Assembly: GCA_021804655.1 (NCBI GenBank)
Contig: JAJZHE010000004.1
Span: 1-49,587 of the forward strand
Direction: 5' to 3'
Length of the DNA stretch: 49,587 bases
DNA from: Acidobacteriota bacterium
GTDB taxonomy: Bacteria; Acidobacteriota; Terriglobia; Terriglobales; Acidobacteriaceae
Below the pieces are notes generated by a model that saw nothing but the letters and a program-made list of their open reading frames with translations, did no database searches and was not told where the DNA came from. The translations under genes were made by a program, and so were the position numbers. Positions 28,800 to 37,254 of the stretch are shown piece by piece (position 1 is the stretch's first letter; every line of letters starts with the position of its first letter).

Positions 28800-29849
28800 T
28801 CAGACCATCATCTCGTCGCCGGATTCCATCTTCAGGATGACCTTGCCTTCTGCCTCCAGGCGGCGGGCAAGGTTCAAAATCTCCTGCTGCGCGGCGGCAA
28901 CCTCGCGCGAACGCACCGGACCGAGCACCTCCATATCTTCCTTGAGCATCTCGACGGCGCGTGAACTCATCGCTTTGAACATCTGCGCGCGCAGCTCCTC
29001 GTTAGCGCCGCGCAACGCCAGTGCAAGCTGCTTTTTGTCCACGCCGGAGACGATCTCGCGAATACTGGTGGGCGGCACGGTGACCAGATCCTCAAACGTG
29101 AACATCAGGTTGCGGATGCCCAGCGCAAGCTCCGGATTGCTTTCTTCAAGCACCTCCAGAATGCGCTTGGCCTCCTCGGCATTCTGGCGGTTGAGAAGGT
29201 CGGCCACCGCCTTGAAGCCGGAGTAACTCTTCCGCTTGTTGTCGCCGACATTCTCCAGGCGACGATGAAGAATCTGCGCAACCTTCTGCGCCATCTCGGG
29301 CGAGAACTGCCGCATCTCCGCCAGACGGCGCACCGAGACTACCTTGCGCTCTTCACTCAGATTGTCCAGCACCATCGAGGCGCGACGCGGGTCAAGATGA
29401 GCCAGCACCAGCGCAATCGTCTGCGGATGTTCAGCCTCCAGCAACTTGCCCAGTTGCAGCGGATCTGTCTTCTGCAGCTTGGCCAGATTGCCCTGGCTCT
29501 CCTCCTGCGCACGTCGCACCAGTTCCATCAGATCCTCGGCGCGCTGCTTGCCAAATGCGTCCTGCAGCAGACGCGAGGCGTAATCAAGACCGCCGTGCAT
29601 CATCACCTGCTGGGTCTCCAGCATCTCCCAGAACTCCCGAACAATCTCGGCAGAAAGCTCGGGCGGAATGGCACGCAGATCGGCCAGCTCTTCCGTAATG
29701 CGCTGCACGTCGGACTCCGGCAGTGTGCGCAGAATCTCACGAGCCAGGTCCTCGCCAAGCGCAACCATGAGAATTGCCGCTTTGCGCGCTCCGCTGATCG
29801 ACGCCGCCATTCTGCGTTGTGCCGTATTCTCTGTCGCCTGCTCCGCCAC
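28800..29849 (-). CDS. fliG: flagellar motor switch protein FliG
   Basis: GARKAAILMVALGEDLAREILRTLPESDVQRI, EHPQTIALVLAHLDPRRASMVLDNL, MFTFEDLVTVPPTSIREIVSGVDKKQLALALRG. Confidence 0.97.
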   Translation of the reverse strand: MAEQATENTAQRRMAASISGARKAAILMVALGEDLAREILRTLPESDVQRITEELADLRAIPPELSAEIVREFWEMLETQQVMMHGGLDYASRLLQDAFGKQRAEDLMELVRRAQEESQGNLAKLQKTDPLQLGKLLEAEHPQTIALVLAHLDPRRASMVLDNLSEERKVVSVRRLAEMRQFSPEMAQKVAQILHRRLENVGDNKRKSYSGFKAVADLLNRQNAEEAKRILEVLEESNPELALGIRNLMFTFEDLVTVPPTSIREIVSGVDKKQLALALRGANEELRAQMFKAMSSRAVEMLKEDMEVLGPVRSREVAAAQQEILNLARRLEAEGKVILKMESGDEMMV

Positions 29850-29965
29850 GTTGCCTCACCCGATCTGAAAAAATTCTGCCTGAATCAAATCTTTGCCTGA
29901 AAAAACTCCCGTCTGAGAAATACGCCGACTTTTGTACTCACGCCTTTCTCAGGCCCTTGCAGCGC

Positions 29966-31645
29966 TCATTCGGAGTGAATCCAGCTTTGCAACAGCCGCG
30001 AACTTTGAGCCGGATTCTGCTTGAGTTGCTCGGCAACCTGATCGAAGACCTTCTGTGAACGCAACCGCTCCAGATCCGCTTCGGTCGGGACTCCGGGCGA
30101 CAGCACTGGATCCGCGACTCCGGCCAGCGCTGCCTGCTGCGCGGTGGTTTTTTCTGTTGTCTTTGGCTTCTGAAGCGCAGGACGAATCCCGAGCAGGATC
30201 AGCAAGGCCAGACCCACCAGCAGCGTGCCGTACTTGAGCAGCAATGGCGACTGCTCGGCGAGGCGCAGCATGCGCTCCGGCGTGGAGATCGCTGGTACGC
30301 TCTGATTATCCTCAAAGGGCAGGTTCTCGACCGTAACCAGATCGCCGCGCGTTCCGTCGAAACCCACAGCAGCCTGTGCCAAAGCGGTCAGGTTCTGCAT
30401 CTCGGCGGCATTGAGATGCTGCCAGACGGCAGGCGATTTGCCGCTGGCTGGATGCACCAGGCGGTCGTTGACAAGAATCGCCGCCGTCACCCGGCGCAGA
30501 TGGCCAGGCTGCTCCAGCGTGTGCAAGACCTTGTGCGAAGCCGCATAGGTGCCGCTCTCCGTCTTCGCCGTCTGCGGCGGTGTCTCTTGCGGAGGATAGA
30601 CAGGCTTGGCCTGGGAGTTGGGAGCATTCGAGGCCGTTCCGGGAACCCCGGCCGCTACCGGCTGCGAACCGGCACTCTGCTCGGTGCGCTGCATGGAGAG
30701 CGCAACGGTCTGGTTGGGATCGTAGGTGTCGTCGGTCTCTTCAGTCGTCTTCGGGTTGTAATCGACGGTCACCGAGGCGCGCACGTTGCCGGCGCCGACG
30801 ACCGGCTCCAGAGTGTCCATCAGCTTGGCCTCCAGCGCCTCTTCGGTGCCCAGACGCATCTGCTCGCCAGTCTTCGGACCCAACGGCAGATGACCGCTGG
30901 CATCGACCAGCACCACCTGAGCGGGCGCGAGACCATCGACGGCCGAGGCGACAAGATTGCGGATCGAGTCGTCCTCGCCGTCGGCCAGATGACCGTGGCG
31001 CAGCGTGAGAACGACCGAAGCCTTGGCCGGACGGTCCTGGTCGCGGAAGAGCGAATCGTGAGGCAGAACCAGATGGACGCGTGCCGCCTGAACGTCGCTG
31101 AGCGTGGCAATGGTGTGCTCCAGCTCACCCTCCAGTGCACGCTGATAGTTGACCCGCTCGTCGAACTCAGAGCCGACCCAGTTGGGCTTGTCGAAAAGCT
31201 CAAAGCCCATGCGCCCGCTGTGCGGTCCGCCTTTGGAGGCTGTGGCCAGACGAGCCTTGTCGAGATCCGCCGCAGGCACACGGATGGTGGATCCGGTGGC
31301 GGCAAGATCGAAGGGAATCTGCGCCTGAGTGAGCACCTGCGCCATGCTGCGCGCATCGTCCGGGTCCATGCCGGCGTAGAGCACGCGCCAGTCGGTGCGC
31401 GTGGCGAACCAGCCCATCAAAATCAGCACGGCGACCGCCAGCGTAGTCCCGATGAGCAGACGTGTGCGCTGATGCGGCGGCAATTGATCCCAGCGCGCGG
31501 AGGCCTGACTCCAGCCAAATTGAGCACGTGCCAGTACGCTGCCATCAGCGGCAGATTCGCCGGTAGGCGCGGCCCCGGAACCGCCTGGAAGAGGTATGGC
31601 TCCTGCGGCACCTGGACTGCGATCGATCTGTGTTCCTGCGGCCAT
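29966..31645 (-). CDS. fliF: flagellar M-ring protein FliF
   Basis: DWRVLYAGMDPDDARSMAQVLTQAQIPFDLAATGSTIRVPAADLDKARL; RALEGELEHTIATLSDVQAARVHLVLP. Confidence 0.96.
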   Translation of the reverse strand: MAAGTQIDRSPGAAGAIPLPGGSGAAPTGESAADGSVLARAQFGWSQASARWDQLPPHQRTRLLIGTTLAVAVLILMGWFATRTDWRVLYAGMDPDDARSMAQVLTQAQIPFDLAATGSTIRVPAADLDKARLATASKGGPHSGRMGFELFDKPNWVGSEFDERVNYQRALEGELEHTIATLSDVQAARVHLVLPHDSLFRDQDRPAKASVVLTLRHGHLADGEDDSIRNLVASAVDGLAPAQVVLVDASGHLPLGPKTGEQMRLGTEEALEAKLMDTLEPVVGAGNVRASVTVDYNPKTTEETDDTYDPNQTVALSMQRTEQSAGSQPVAAGVPGTASNAPNSQAKPVYPPQETPPQTAKTESGTYAASHKVLHTLEQPGHLRRVTAAILVNDRLVHPASGKSPAVWQHLNAAEMQNLTALAQAAVGFDGTRGDLVTVENLPFEDNQSVPAISTPERMLRLAEQSPLLLKYGTLLVGLALLILLGIRPALQKPKTTEKTTAQQAALAGVADPVLSPGVPTEADLERLRSQKVFDQVAEQLKQNPAQSSRLLQSWIHSE

Positions 31646-31737
31646 CTTCGCCTGCGCATTCTTTCATGGTTGGTTCAGAGTCGTCGGTTGCTGCGATTGC
31701 TGTCTTTCGTTGTCGGCAGCAGTGTGTTGGGACGCCG

Positions 31738-32217
31738 TCAGAACTGCATGCTCATCACCTGCTGATAGGCCGAGAGCGCTTTGTCGCGCACGGCGACCGC
31801 CATATCAAAGCCCATCTCGGCTTTTTCCGTGGCGATCATCGCCTCATGCACATCGACGCCTTTGCCGGAGAGCAGGCCCTCGATCGAAGTCTGTGCGGCG
31901 CGCTCCAACTGGTTGACCTGCGTAACGGACTGGACGAGAAGATCAGAGAACGGAGCAGACGTGGAAGCAATGCCCGACATCGCGATCTCTGACGACACGC
32001 CGGTTGCCGGGGAAATTGCGCCCGCTGACGCCGTAGCGCTGCTGGCAGCCGAGGCCAATGCGTCGCCGAACGTAGTTCCGAATGAGGCTCCATACGAAGT
32101 GACAGATTGCGACGCGCCGGAGGTGAGCGCGCCGCCAAAGGGGCTGAGCGGAGTTGTGCTGCTGAAGACGTCTTGCGCCGACTGCGCGGCGGGGATGAGG
32201 GGAAGCATCGGATTCAA
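31738..32217 (-). CDS. fliE: flagellar hook-basal body complex protein FliE (N-terminally extended)
   Basis: C-terminal LTQVNQLERAAQTSIEGLLSGKGVDVHEAMIATEKAEMGFDMAVAVRDKALSAYQQVMSMQF; position between flgC and fliF. Confidence 0.88.
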   Translation of the reverse strand: MNPMLPLIPAAQSAQDVFSSTTPLSPFGGALTSGASQSVTSYGASFGTTFGDALASAASSATASAGAISPATGVSSEIAMSGIASTSAPFSDLLVQSVTQVNQLERAAQTSIEGLLSGKGVDVHEAMIATEKAEMGFDMAVAVRDKALSAYQQVMSMQF

Positions 32218-32293
32218 TCTCCTTCAACGAGAGACAACGAGAGGTGGACGGCAACTAAATGGCGACGAGGGATGGACGACATGCGACCGTCGA

Positions 32294-32803
32294 TTACTTG
32301 GCCAGCTCGAGCGAAGAGCTGATCATGGATTTCTCCGCCTGCACGGCCGAGACATTGAGACCGTAGGAGCGGGTCGCGCCCATCAGGTCCACCATCTCCG
32401 TAAGCGGGTTGATATCCGGGTAGGAGACGTAGCCCTGCGCGTCCGCATCAGGATGGCCGGGATCGTAGCGCTTGAGCGCCGGAGCGGTGTCCTGGACGAC
32501 GGCCGCGACCTGAACACCGGGCGCAACGAGCGAGGCTCCAGGCAACGGCAGAATCACCGTCGGCGAAGCGGCCGAGGCCTGAAGCGCGGACAACTGCGTT
32601 GCCGGATCGAGCTGCGTATTGAGCGCGCCGGCGAAGCTCTGCTGCGAGCGGGCGGCGAAGACGACATGCTGGCGATGATAGGGCGTGCCGTCGGCGGTGC
32701 GCGTGGTCTCGGCGTTGGCCATGTTGGCGGCCACCACTTCGGCGCGCATGCGCTCGGCCTGCAACGCGGAACCGGAGGTGTCCATCATTCCAAAAAGATT
32801 CAT
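32294..32803 (-). CDS. flgC: flagellar basal-body rod protein FlgC
   Basis: SGSALQAERMRAEVVAANMANAETTRTADGTPYHRQHVVF, YVSYPDINPLTEMVDLMGATRSYGLNVSAVQ. Confidence 0.93.
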   Translation of the reverse strand: MNLFGMMDTSGSALQAERMRAEVVAANMANAETTRTADGTPYHRQHVVFAARSQQSFAGALNTQLDPATQLSALQASAASPTVILPLPGASLVAPGVQVAAVVQDTAPALKRYDPGHPDADAQGYVSYPDINPLTEMVDLMGATRSYGLNVSAVQAEKSMISSSLELAK

Positions 32804-32850
32804 CGCATTCTCCTCGGTATTCCAAAAAGATTCATTGGATTCTCCTCGAC
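32787..32850. repeat. 32-bp tandem duplication spanning the flgC start/RBS region
   Basis: attccaaaaagattcatcgcattctcctcggt (32787..32818) followed by attccaaaaagattcattggattctcctcgac (32819..32850); 28 of 32 positions identical by eye. Confidence 0.92.
32800..32835 (-). CDS. 11-codon upstream mini-ORF (MNLFGIPRRMR) overlapping flgC start
   Basis: Minus strand ATGAATCTTTTTGGAATACCGAGGAGAATGCGATGA; TGA at 32802..32800 overlaps the flgC ATG at 32803..32801. Produced by the tandem duplication; translation is unproven. Confidence 0.4.
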   Translation of the reverse strand: MNLFGIPRRMR

Positions 32851-32939
32851 GTTGCGGTTACACTCCCTGAAGATGCAGGGACGGAAGTCTCCGGGACGGC
32901 GGAACAGCAGCCTGCGCTGCGCGACGGACGGCATCCCGC

Positions 32940-33290
32940 CTACTTGGCATGGATGGCGTTGAAGACGCGCGTATACTCGCGGCGCAGCAGCGCAACGCCG
33001 GTCTTGAAGCGCAACTGCGCCTCGGCCATCTGCATCGACTCACGATCCATCGAGACGTCGTTGCCGTCGGGGCGCACAACCAGTCCGCCCTGCGGACGTA
33101 TCTTTGGCTGGACCGGATCCTGGCCGCCGTCGCTCAACGCCTGCTGCATGGCGGCGTCGAAGTCCATGCCCACGGTGCGGTAGCCGGGCGTGTCGATGTT
33201 GGCCATGTTGGCGGCGGTGATCTGGATCTGACGCGTGCTCAAATCCAGGTAGCGAGCCAGCTCATTGCTGAGCGTAGTTTCCAGTTGCAT
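32940..33290 (-). CDS. flgB: flagellar basal-body rod protein FlgB
   Basis: MQLETTLSNELARYLDLSTRQIQITAANMANIDTPGYRTVGMDFDAAMQQAL; start ATG at 33290 preceded by aaggagag. Confidence 0.93.
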   Translation of the reverse strand: MQLETTLSNELARYLDLSTRQIQITAANMANIDTPGYRTVGMDFDAAMQQALSDGGQDPVQPKIRPQGGLVVRPDGNDVSMDRESMQMAEAQLRFKTGVALLRREYTRVFNAIHAK

Positions 33291-33315
33291 GGGAACTCTC
33301 CTTGCGTGTGAATCG

Positions 33316-33331
33316 TGCAATTTTGCGGCCA
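33316..33331 (-). promoter_or_regulatory. putative sigma54 (-24/-12) promoter for the flg-fli operon
   Basis: Minus strand TGGCCGCAAAATTGCA, matching TGGC-N7-TTGCW with the canonical GG/GC spacing, about 26 bp upstream of the flgB start codon. Confidence 0.65.
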
Positions 33332-33398
33332 AACAGCGGGAGAAGACGCAGAGAATTCTAAGAATCCAACAAACGCAGCCAGCTCCCCGGAGTGCCTC

Positions 33399-34757
33399 TC
33401 AAAGCCGTGTTGCCACAGAATCAGCGTCCGCTTCATCCCCGAACTCAATCTCCGTGGAGCGTATCCAGGGAGAATCGGCGGCAAGAATCGCAGCTCGCTC
33501 CAGCACATGCTCCAGTTCGCGGACATTGCCCGGCCAGGAGTGGGTCATCAGGCGCTCCATCGCCTCCGGATCGAGCCGCTTGACCGGCATGCGCTCACCC
33601 AGCCGCTCCAGCACATGTTCAACCAGCAAAGGCAGGTCCTGCCGGTGCGCGGCCAGCGCGGGCGTGCGAATGAGAAAGACCGCCAGGCGATGATAGAGAT
33701 CTGCGCGAAAGCGCCCGGCGCGCGCGTCCGAGGCCAGATGCTGATGGGTCGCGGCGAGAATGCGCACATCGACGCGAACGGTCGAGTTTTCCCCGACGCG
33801 CTGCAACTCGCCGCACTCCAGGAAGCGCAGCAGTTTGGCCTGGAGAGCCAGCGGCATCTCACCAATCTCGTCGAGAAAGAGTGTTCCTCCATCGGCGGAC
33901 TCAATCCGTCCCGTGCGACCCTGTACGGCTCCGGTGAAAGCTCCTCGGGTGTGACCGAAGAGTTCGGCCTCCAGCAGCGCCTCTGGAATGGCAGCGCAGT
34001 TGATGGCGACAAAAGGTCGGGATGCGCGATCGGAGAGCCGATGCAAGGACTCGGCAACGCGCTCCTTGCCGGTGCCGGTGGGGCCTTCAATCAGCACCGA
34101 TGTACGATGACCGGCAACCAGGCGCACGCGTCGGCTGACCTCAAGCATCACCGGAGCGCGACCGATGAGGCCAGGCAACGGCTCAACCTCAGTCGAAGCG
34201 CCTGCGCTCCGCAGCGAGATGCTTTCACAGGAAGTCTCCGGTCCGGGACGGAACCGGGCCGAGTCAACCAACGACGAAACAGCGTCGGGCAGAGATGCCC
34301 GTGTCGTCTCTGGATCGCCGTCGAGTACAGGCGCGGCATTCCAGGCGGCGGTGTCCGACGGCGCACTGCGGCGCAGGGCAAAGAGCAACTCCTGATGATA
34401 GCTGCATCGCGGCGCACCCTTCACCTGCGCTCCATCCGTGAGCAGCATGTCGGCACGAGGATGCTGGCGGCGAAACTCTTCCAGAAATTCGTTCAGTTCG
34501 AGATCCGGCAGCCAGGAGTCCACGAGAACCGCTTCGATCGTCGTCTCGGCGGACTGAGTCCAGGCCGCAGCCCCACAATCGGCCTCCAGCACTCGCCAGC
34601 GCAGTTCGGCAAGTGCGACGGCGAGCTGACGCCGCTGGCCAAGATCGGGCGTGACGATCAGTACGGTGCGTGTGCGCAGGCTGCGCGGAAGCGCCACGCT
34701 GGGAATGGGCTGCGAAGACGGTCGAGAGGGCGAAGAGGGAAAGGGCTGGGACGACAT
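33399..34757 (-). CDS. sigma54-dependent transcriptional activator (AAA+ enhancer-binding protein) without C-terminal HTH
   Basis: [104 protein letters not shown]-stop; the ORF track extends to a TTG at 34847. Confidence 0.9.
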   Translation of the reverse strand: MSSQPFPSSPSRPSSQPIPSVALPRSLRTRTVLIVTPDLGQRRQLAVALAELRWRVLEADCGAAAWTQSAETTIEAVLVDSWLPDLELNEFLEEFRRQHPRADMLLTDGAQVKGAPRCSYHQELLFALRRSAPSDTAAWNAAPVLDGDPETTRASLPDAVSSLVDSARFRPGPETSCESISLRSAGASTEVEPLPGLIGRAPVMLEVSRRVRLVAGHRTSVLIEGPTGTGKERVAESLHRLSDRASRPFVAINCAAIPEALLEAELFGHTRGAFTGAVQGRTGRIESADGGTLFLDEIGEMPLALQAKLLRFLECGELQRVGENSTVRVDVRILAATHQHLASDARAGRFRADLYHRLAVFLIRTPALAAHRQDLPLLVEHVLERLGERMPVKRLDPEAMERLMTHSWPGNVRELEHVLERAAILAADSPWIRSTEIEFGDEADADSVATRL

Positions 34758-35032
34758 GAGCAGGCTCCAAAACGAAAAGTGTCGAGAAGAAATTGCCACG
34801 GAAGCGATCCATGGCGCATCACAGAGGTTGAGGAAAAAGCGCGTCAATAAAGTGAATCAGCGGAGAAGCCACCGCAAGCAAATACTCGAAAAAATCTCGT
34901 GATTTCACCCATGGGAAAAGCAATCGCCGAAGCTGGCCGGTCGCAATCCGGCAGTGCGCTGCCATTGCATCCACATGAGGCCAGCACAGAGCCAACCATC
35001 GCATGCCCGACCGGAACGCCGCTGCTCTGCTG

Positions 35033-35773
35033 TCAGCCCAGCGGCGGCAGCGCCGGTATGGCTGCAATCGCTGCTGCATGCCCAGGCACCGGAAGCCGCA
35101 ATTCGGTCTCCGATGGAACCAGATAGCCACGCCCCCGCACCGTACGCACCAGGAAGCCGGGCGGCGGATCCTTGAGCTTGCGACGCAGGTAGTTGATGTA
35201 CACATCGACGATGTTCGTAGTCTGAGCCGGCTCCATATTCCAGACCGCATCCAGAAGCTCGACGCGGGAGATGCACTCGCCACGGCGCAGCATGAGGTAC
35301 TCAAGTAACGCGAACTCTTTGTTGGTGAGCGCAATGGGCGCGCCGGCACGTCGCGCGGTGTGTTCCATGCGATCCAGTTCCAGGTCGGCGACGCGCAGCA
35401 TCAGGCGGGCCTCGCGTTTGCGACGCAGCAGAGCGCGGCAGCGTGCGCGCAGCTCATGCAGGCTGAACGGCTTGACCATGAAGTCATCGGCTCCGAGATC
35501 AAGGCAGCGGATGCGCGTCTCCACCTCCTGGCGTGCGGTCAGCACAAGCACGGGCAGATCGGCATCGACGGCGCGCATCTCGGCAAGGGCCTGTTCGCCG
35601 TCCTTGCGCGGCAGGTTCAGATCAAGGATGGTCAGGTCGGGCGCGTCCTGCTGATAGGCAAGGACGGCTTCGACGCCGTCGGCGGCGCAGCGGACACGGT
35701 GGCCATCGGCTTCCAGACCGCGGGTGAGGAACTGCGCCAGCGCGCGGTCATCCTCGGCAACAAGCAATTTCAT
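35033..35773 (-). CDS. OmpR/PhoB-family response regulator
   Basis: MKLLVAEDDRALAQFLTRGLEADGH, DLTILDLNLPRKDGEQAL, winged helix ending NIVDVYINYLRRKLKDPPPGFLVRTVRGRGYLV. Confidence 0.93.
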   Translation of the reverse strand: MKLLVAEDDRALAQFLTRGLEADGHRVRCAADGVEAVLAYQQDAPDLTILDLNLPRKDGEQALAEMRAVDADLPVLVLTARQEVETRIRCLDLGADDFMVKPFSLHELRARCRALLRRKREARLMLRVADLELDRMEHTARRAGAPIALTNKEFALLEYLMLRRGECISRVELLDAVWNMEPAQTTNIVDVYINYLRRKLKDPPPGFLVRTVRGRGYLVPSETELRLPVPGHAAAIAAIPALPPLG

Positions 35774-36003
35774 GGGTCAGTCCCTCCGCGGAATGAATGG
35801 CTGGCAGTTGCCGACACCAGGATTCCGCTGATCACGTCTCTACCTTCCGGCTTCTCATGAGGATTCTCAAGAAAAAATCATTTGACTCATGTGAATGGCT
35901 TCCGTGATTGGGAGCGCGTGTGTGGAATTTCCCAAATCACATGAAAGAGCCTGAGAAGCAGGTGAAGGGAAAGATGCCCAGGAAAAGTTGCAAAGGAATT
36001 TCC

Positions 36004-36033
36004 TGTACAGATTCGCCTTTTTTTCGCTATAAT
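36004..36033 (+). promoter_or_regulatory. putative lexA promoter (TATAAT at 36028..36033) with CTGTACAG palindrome over the -35 region
   Basis: tcctgtacagattcgcctttttttcgctataatgcgcgcATG; TATAAT ends 6 nt before the ATG at 36040. Confidence 0.5.
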
Positions 36034-36039
36034 GCGCGC

Positions 36040-36645
36040 ATGGCCATTACACGCAGACAAAAAGAAGTTGTCGATTTTCTGGAAGCGTTTGTCGAAGAAA
36101 ACGGGTACTCGCCGTCGTTTGAAGAGATTGCGGCGGGGCTGGGGCTGCGTTCTGTGGCCACGGTGCACAAGCACATCACCAACCTGGAAAAGAAAGGATT
36201 GCTTGACCGGGAGCGCAACCGCAGCCGTTCGATCGATCTGGTGCCGGAGGGAGCGCGCGTGCGCAGCGGGCAGCAGGTGCCGCTGCTGGGTCGCATTGCT
36301 GCTGGTTTTCCGGTGGAAGCGGTGCAGGCGGCGGAGACGATTTCGCTGCAGGATGTGGTGGGCAACCGTGACGTTTTTGCGCTCGAGGTCCGGGGCGACT
36401 CTATGCGCGATGAGCATATTTTGAACGGAGATTATGTGCTGGTGGAGCGCACTCGAACGGCGCGGCAGGGCGAGATTGTGGTGGCGCTGGTGCGTGGTGC
36501 AGAGACAACACTGAAGCGTTTTTTTTTCGAGGGCAACTCAGTCCGGCTGCAACCGGCGAATGTGGAGATGGCTCCGATTGTGGTGCCCGCAGCACATGTG
36601 GCGATTCAAGGACGCGTGCTCGGCGTTCTGCGACGATATCGCTGA
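36040..36645 (+). CDS. lexA: SOS repressor LexA
   Basis: TRRQKEVVDFLEAFVEENGYSPSFEEIAAGLGLRSVATVHKHITNLEKKG; AAGFP cleavage site, RGDSMRDEHI catalytic Ser, TLKRFF catalytic Lys. Confidence 0.97.
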   Translation: MAITRRQKEVVDFLEAFVEENGYSPSFEEIAAGLGLRSVATVHKHITNLEKKGLLDRERNRSRSIDLVPEGARVRSGQQVPLLGRIAAGFPVEAVQAAETISLQDVVGNRDVFALEVRGDSMRDEHILNGDYVLVERTRTARQGEIVVALVRGAETTLKRFFFEGNSVRLQPANVEMAPIVVPAAHVAIQGRVLGVLRRYR

Positions 36646-36697
36646 CCATGGCTCCTTGAGACTGGATTGAAGAGTAGTCTGAAGAACAACCAGAAAA

Positions 36698-36733
36698 CGG
36701 CCCGCCCGATTCAGGCAGGCCGCTGATTTTTTT
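36698..36733. terminator. rho-independent (likely bidirectional) terminator between lexA and trxA
   Basis: cggcccgcc-cgattca-ggcaggccg followed by ctgattttttt on plus; ttttct-type run on minus. Confidence 0.7.
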
Positions 36734-36768
36734 GAGACTTCACGTCCGGACGCGCGTGCAATCGCTGC

Positions 36769-37101
36769 TCAGGCGAGCAGGCGGTTGACTTTCTCCTCGA
36801 TGACCTCGCGCGGCACGTAGCCGACGATCTGATCGGCAACCTTGCCGCCCTTGAAGAAGAGCAGCGCGGGAATGCCGCGGATGCCGTAACGACCAGGCGT
36901 GGCACCGTTCTGATCGACGTTGACCTTGGCCACTTTGAGGCGCCCGGCGTAGGATTCGGCGACCTGATCGACAATGGGGCCGATCATTTTGCAGGGGCCA
37001 CACCAGACGGCCCAGAAATCGACCAGAACCGGCTGCTCGGATTGAAGAACTTCGCTGTCAAAAGAAGCATCGCTGACTTCCAGAACTGCTGTGCCTGCCA
37101 T
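36769..37101 (-). CDS. trxA: thioredoxin
   Basis: VLVDFWAVWCGPCKMIGPIVDQVAESYAGRLKVAKVNVDQN...GIRGIPALLFFKGGKV; start placed at MAGTAVL. Confidence 0.96.
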   Translation of the reverse strand: MAGTAVLEVSDASFDSEVLQSEQPVLVDFWAVWCGPCKMIGPIVDQVAESYAGRLKVAKVNVDQNGATPGRYGIRGIPALLFFKGGKVADQIVGYVPREVIEEKVNRLLA

Positions 37102-37215
37102 AACTCTCCTTCGTGCGGAAACACTTAAATTCAGTGTAAATGCTGCGCACGGGGATTGGATGCGCGAAGAAACAGCAAAGTCGCACGCATGGTCAGAGGC
37201 GGGCAAGGAGTGGGC

Positions 37216-37254
37216 AAGAAAAAGCGCCTGGACCTTGAACGGTCACAGGCGCTT
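37216..37254 (-). terminator. rho-independent terminator downstream of thrB
   Basis: Minus strand AAGCGCCTG-TGACCGTTCAAGGTC-CAGGCGCTT TTTCTT: 9-bp perfect outer stem, GACC/GGTC inner stem, U-rich 3' side. Confidence 0.75.

Noticed and set aside
33315-34850. 511-aa plus-strand ORF opposite the sigma54 activator
   Set aside because: Shadow ORF; AAA+ motifs are all on the minus strand.
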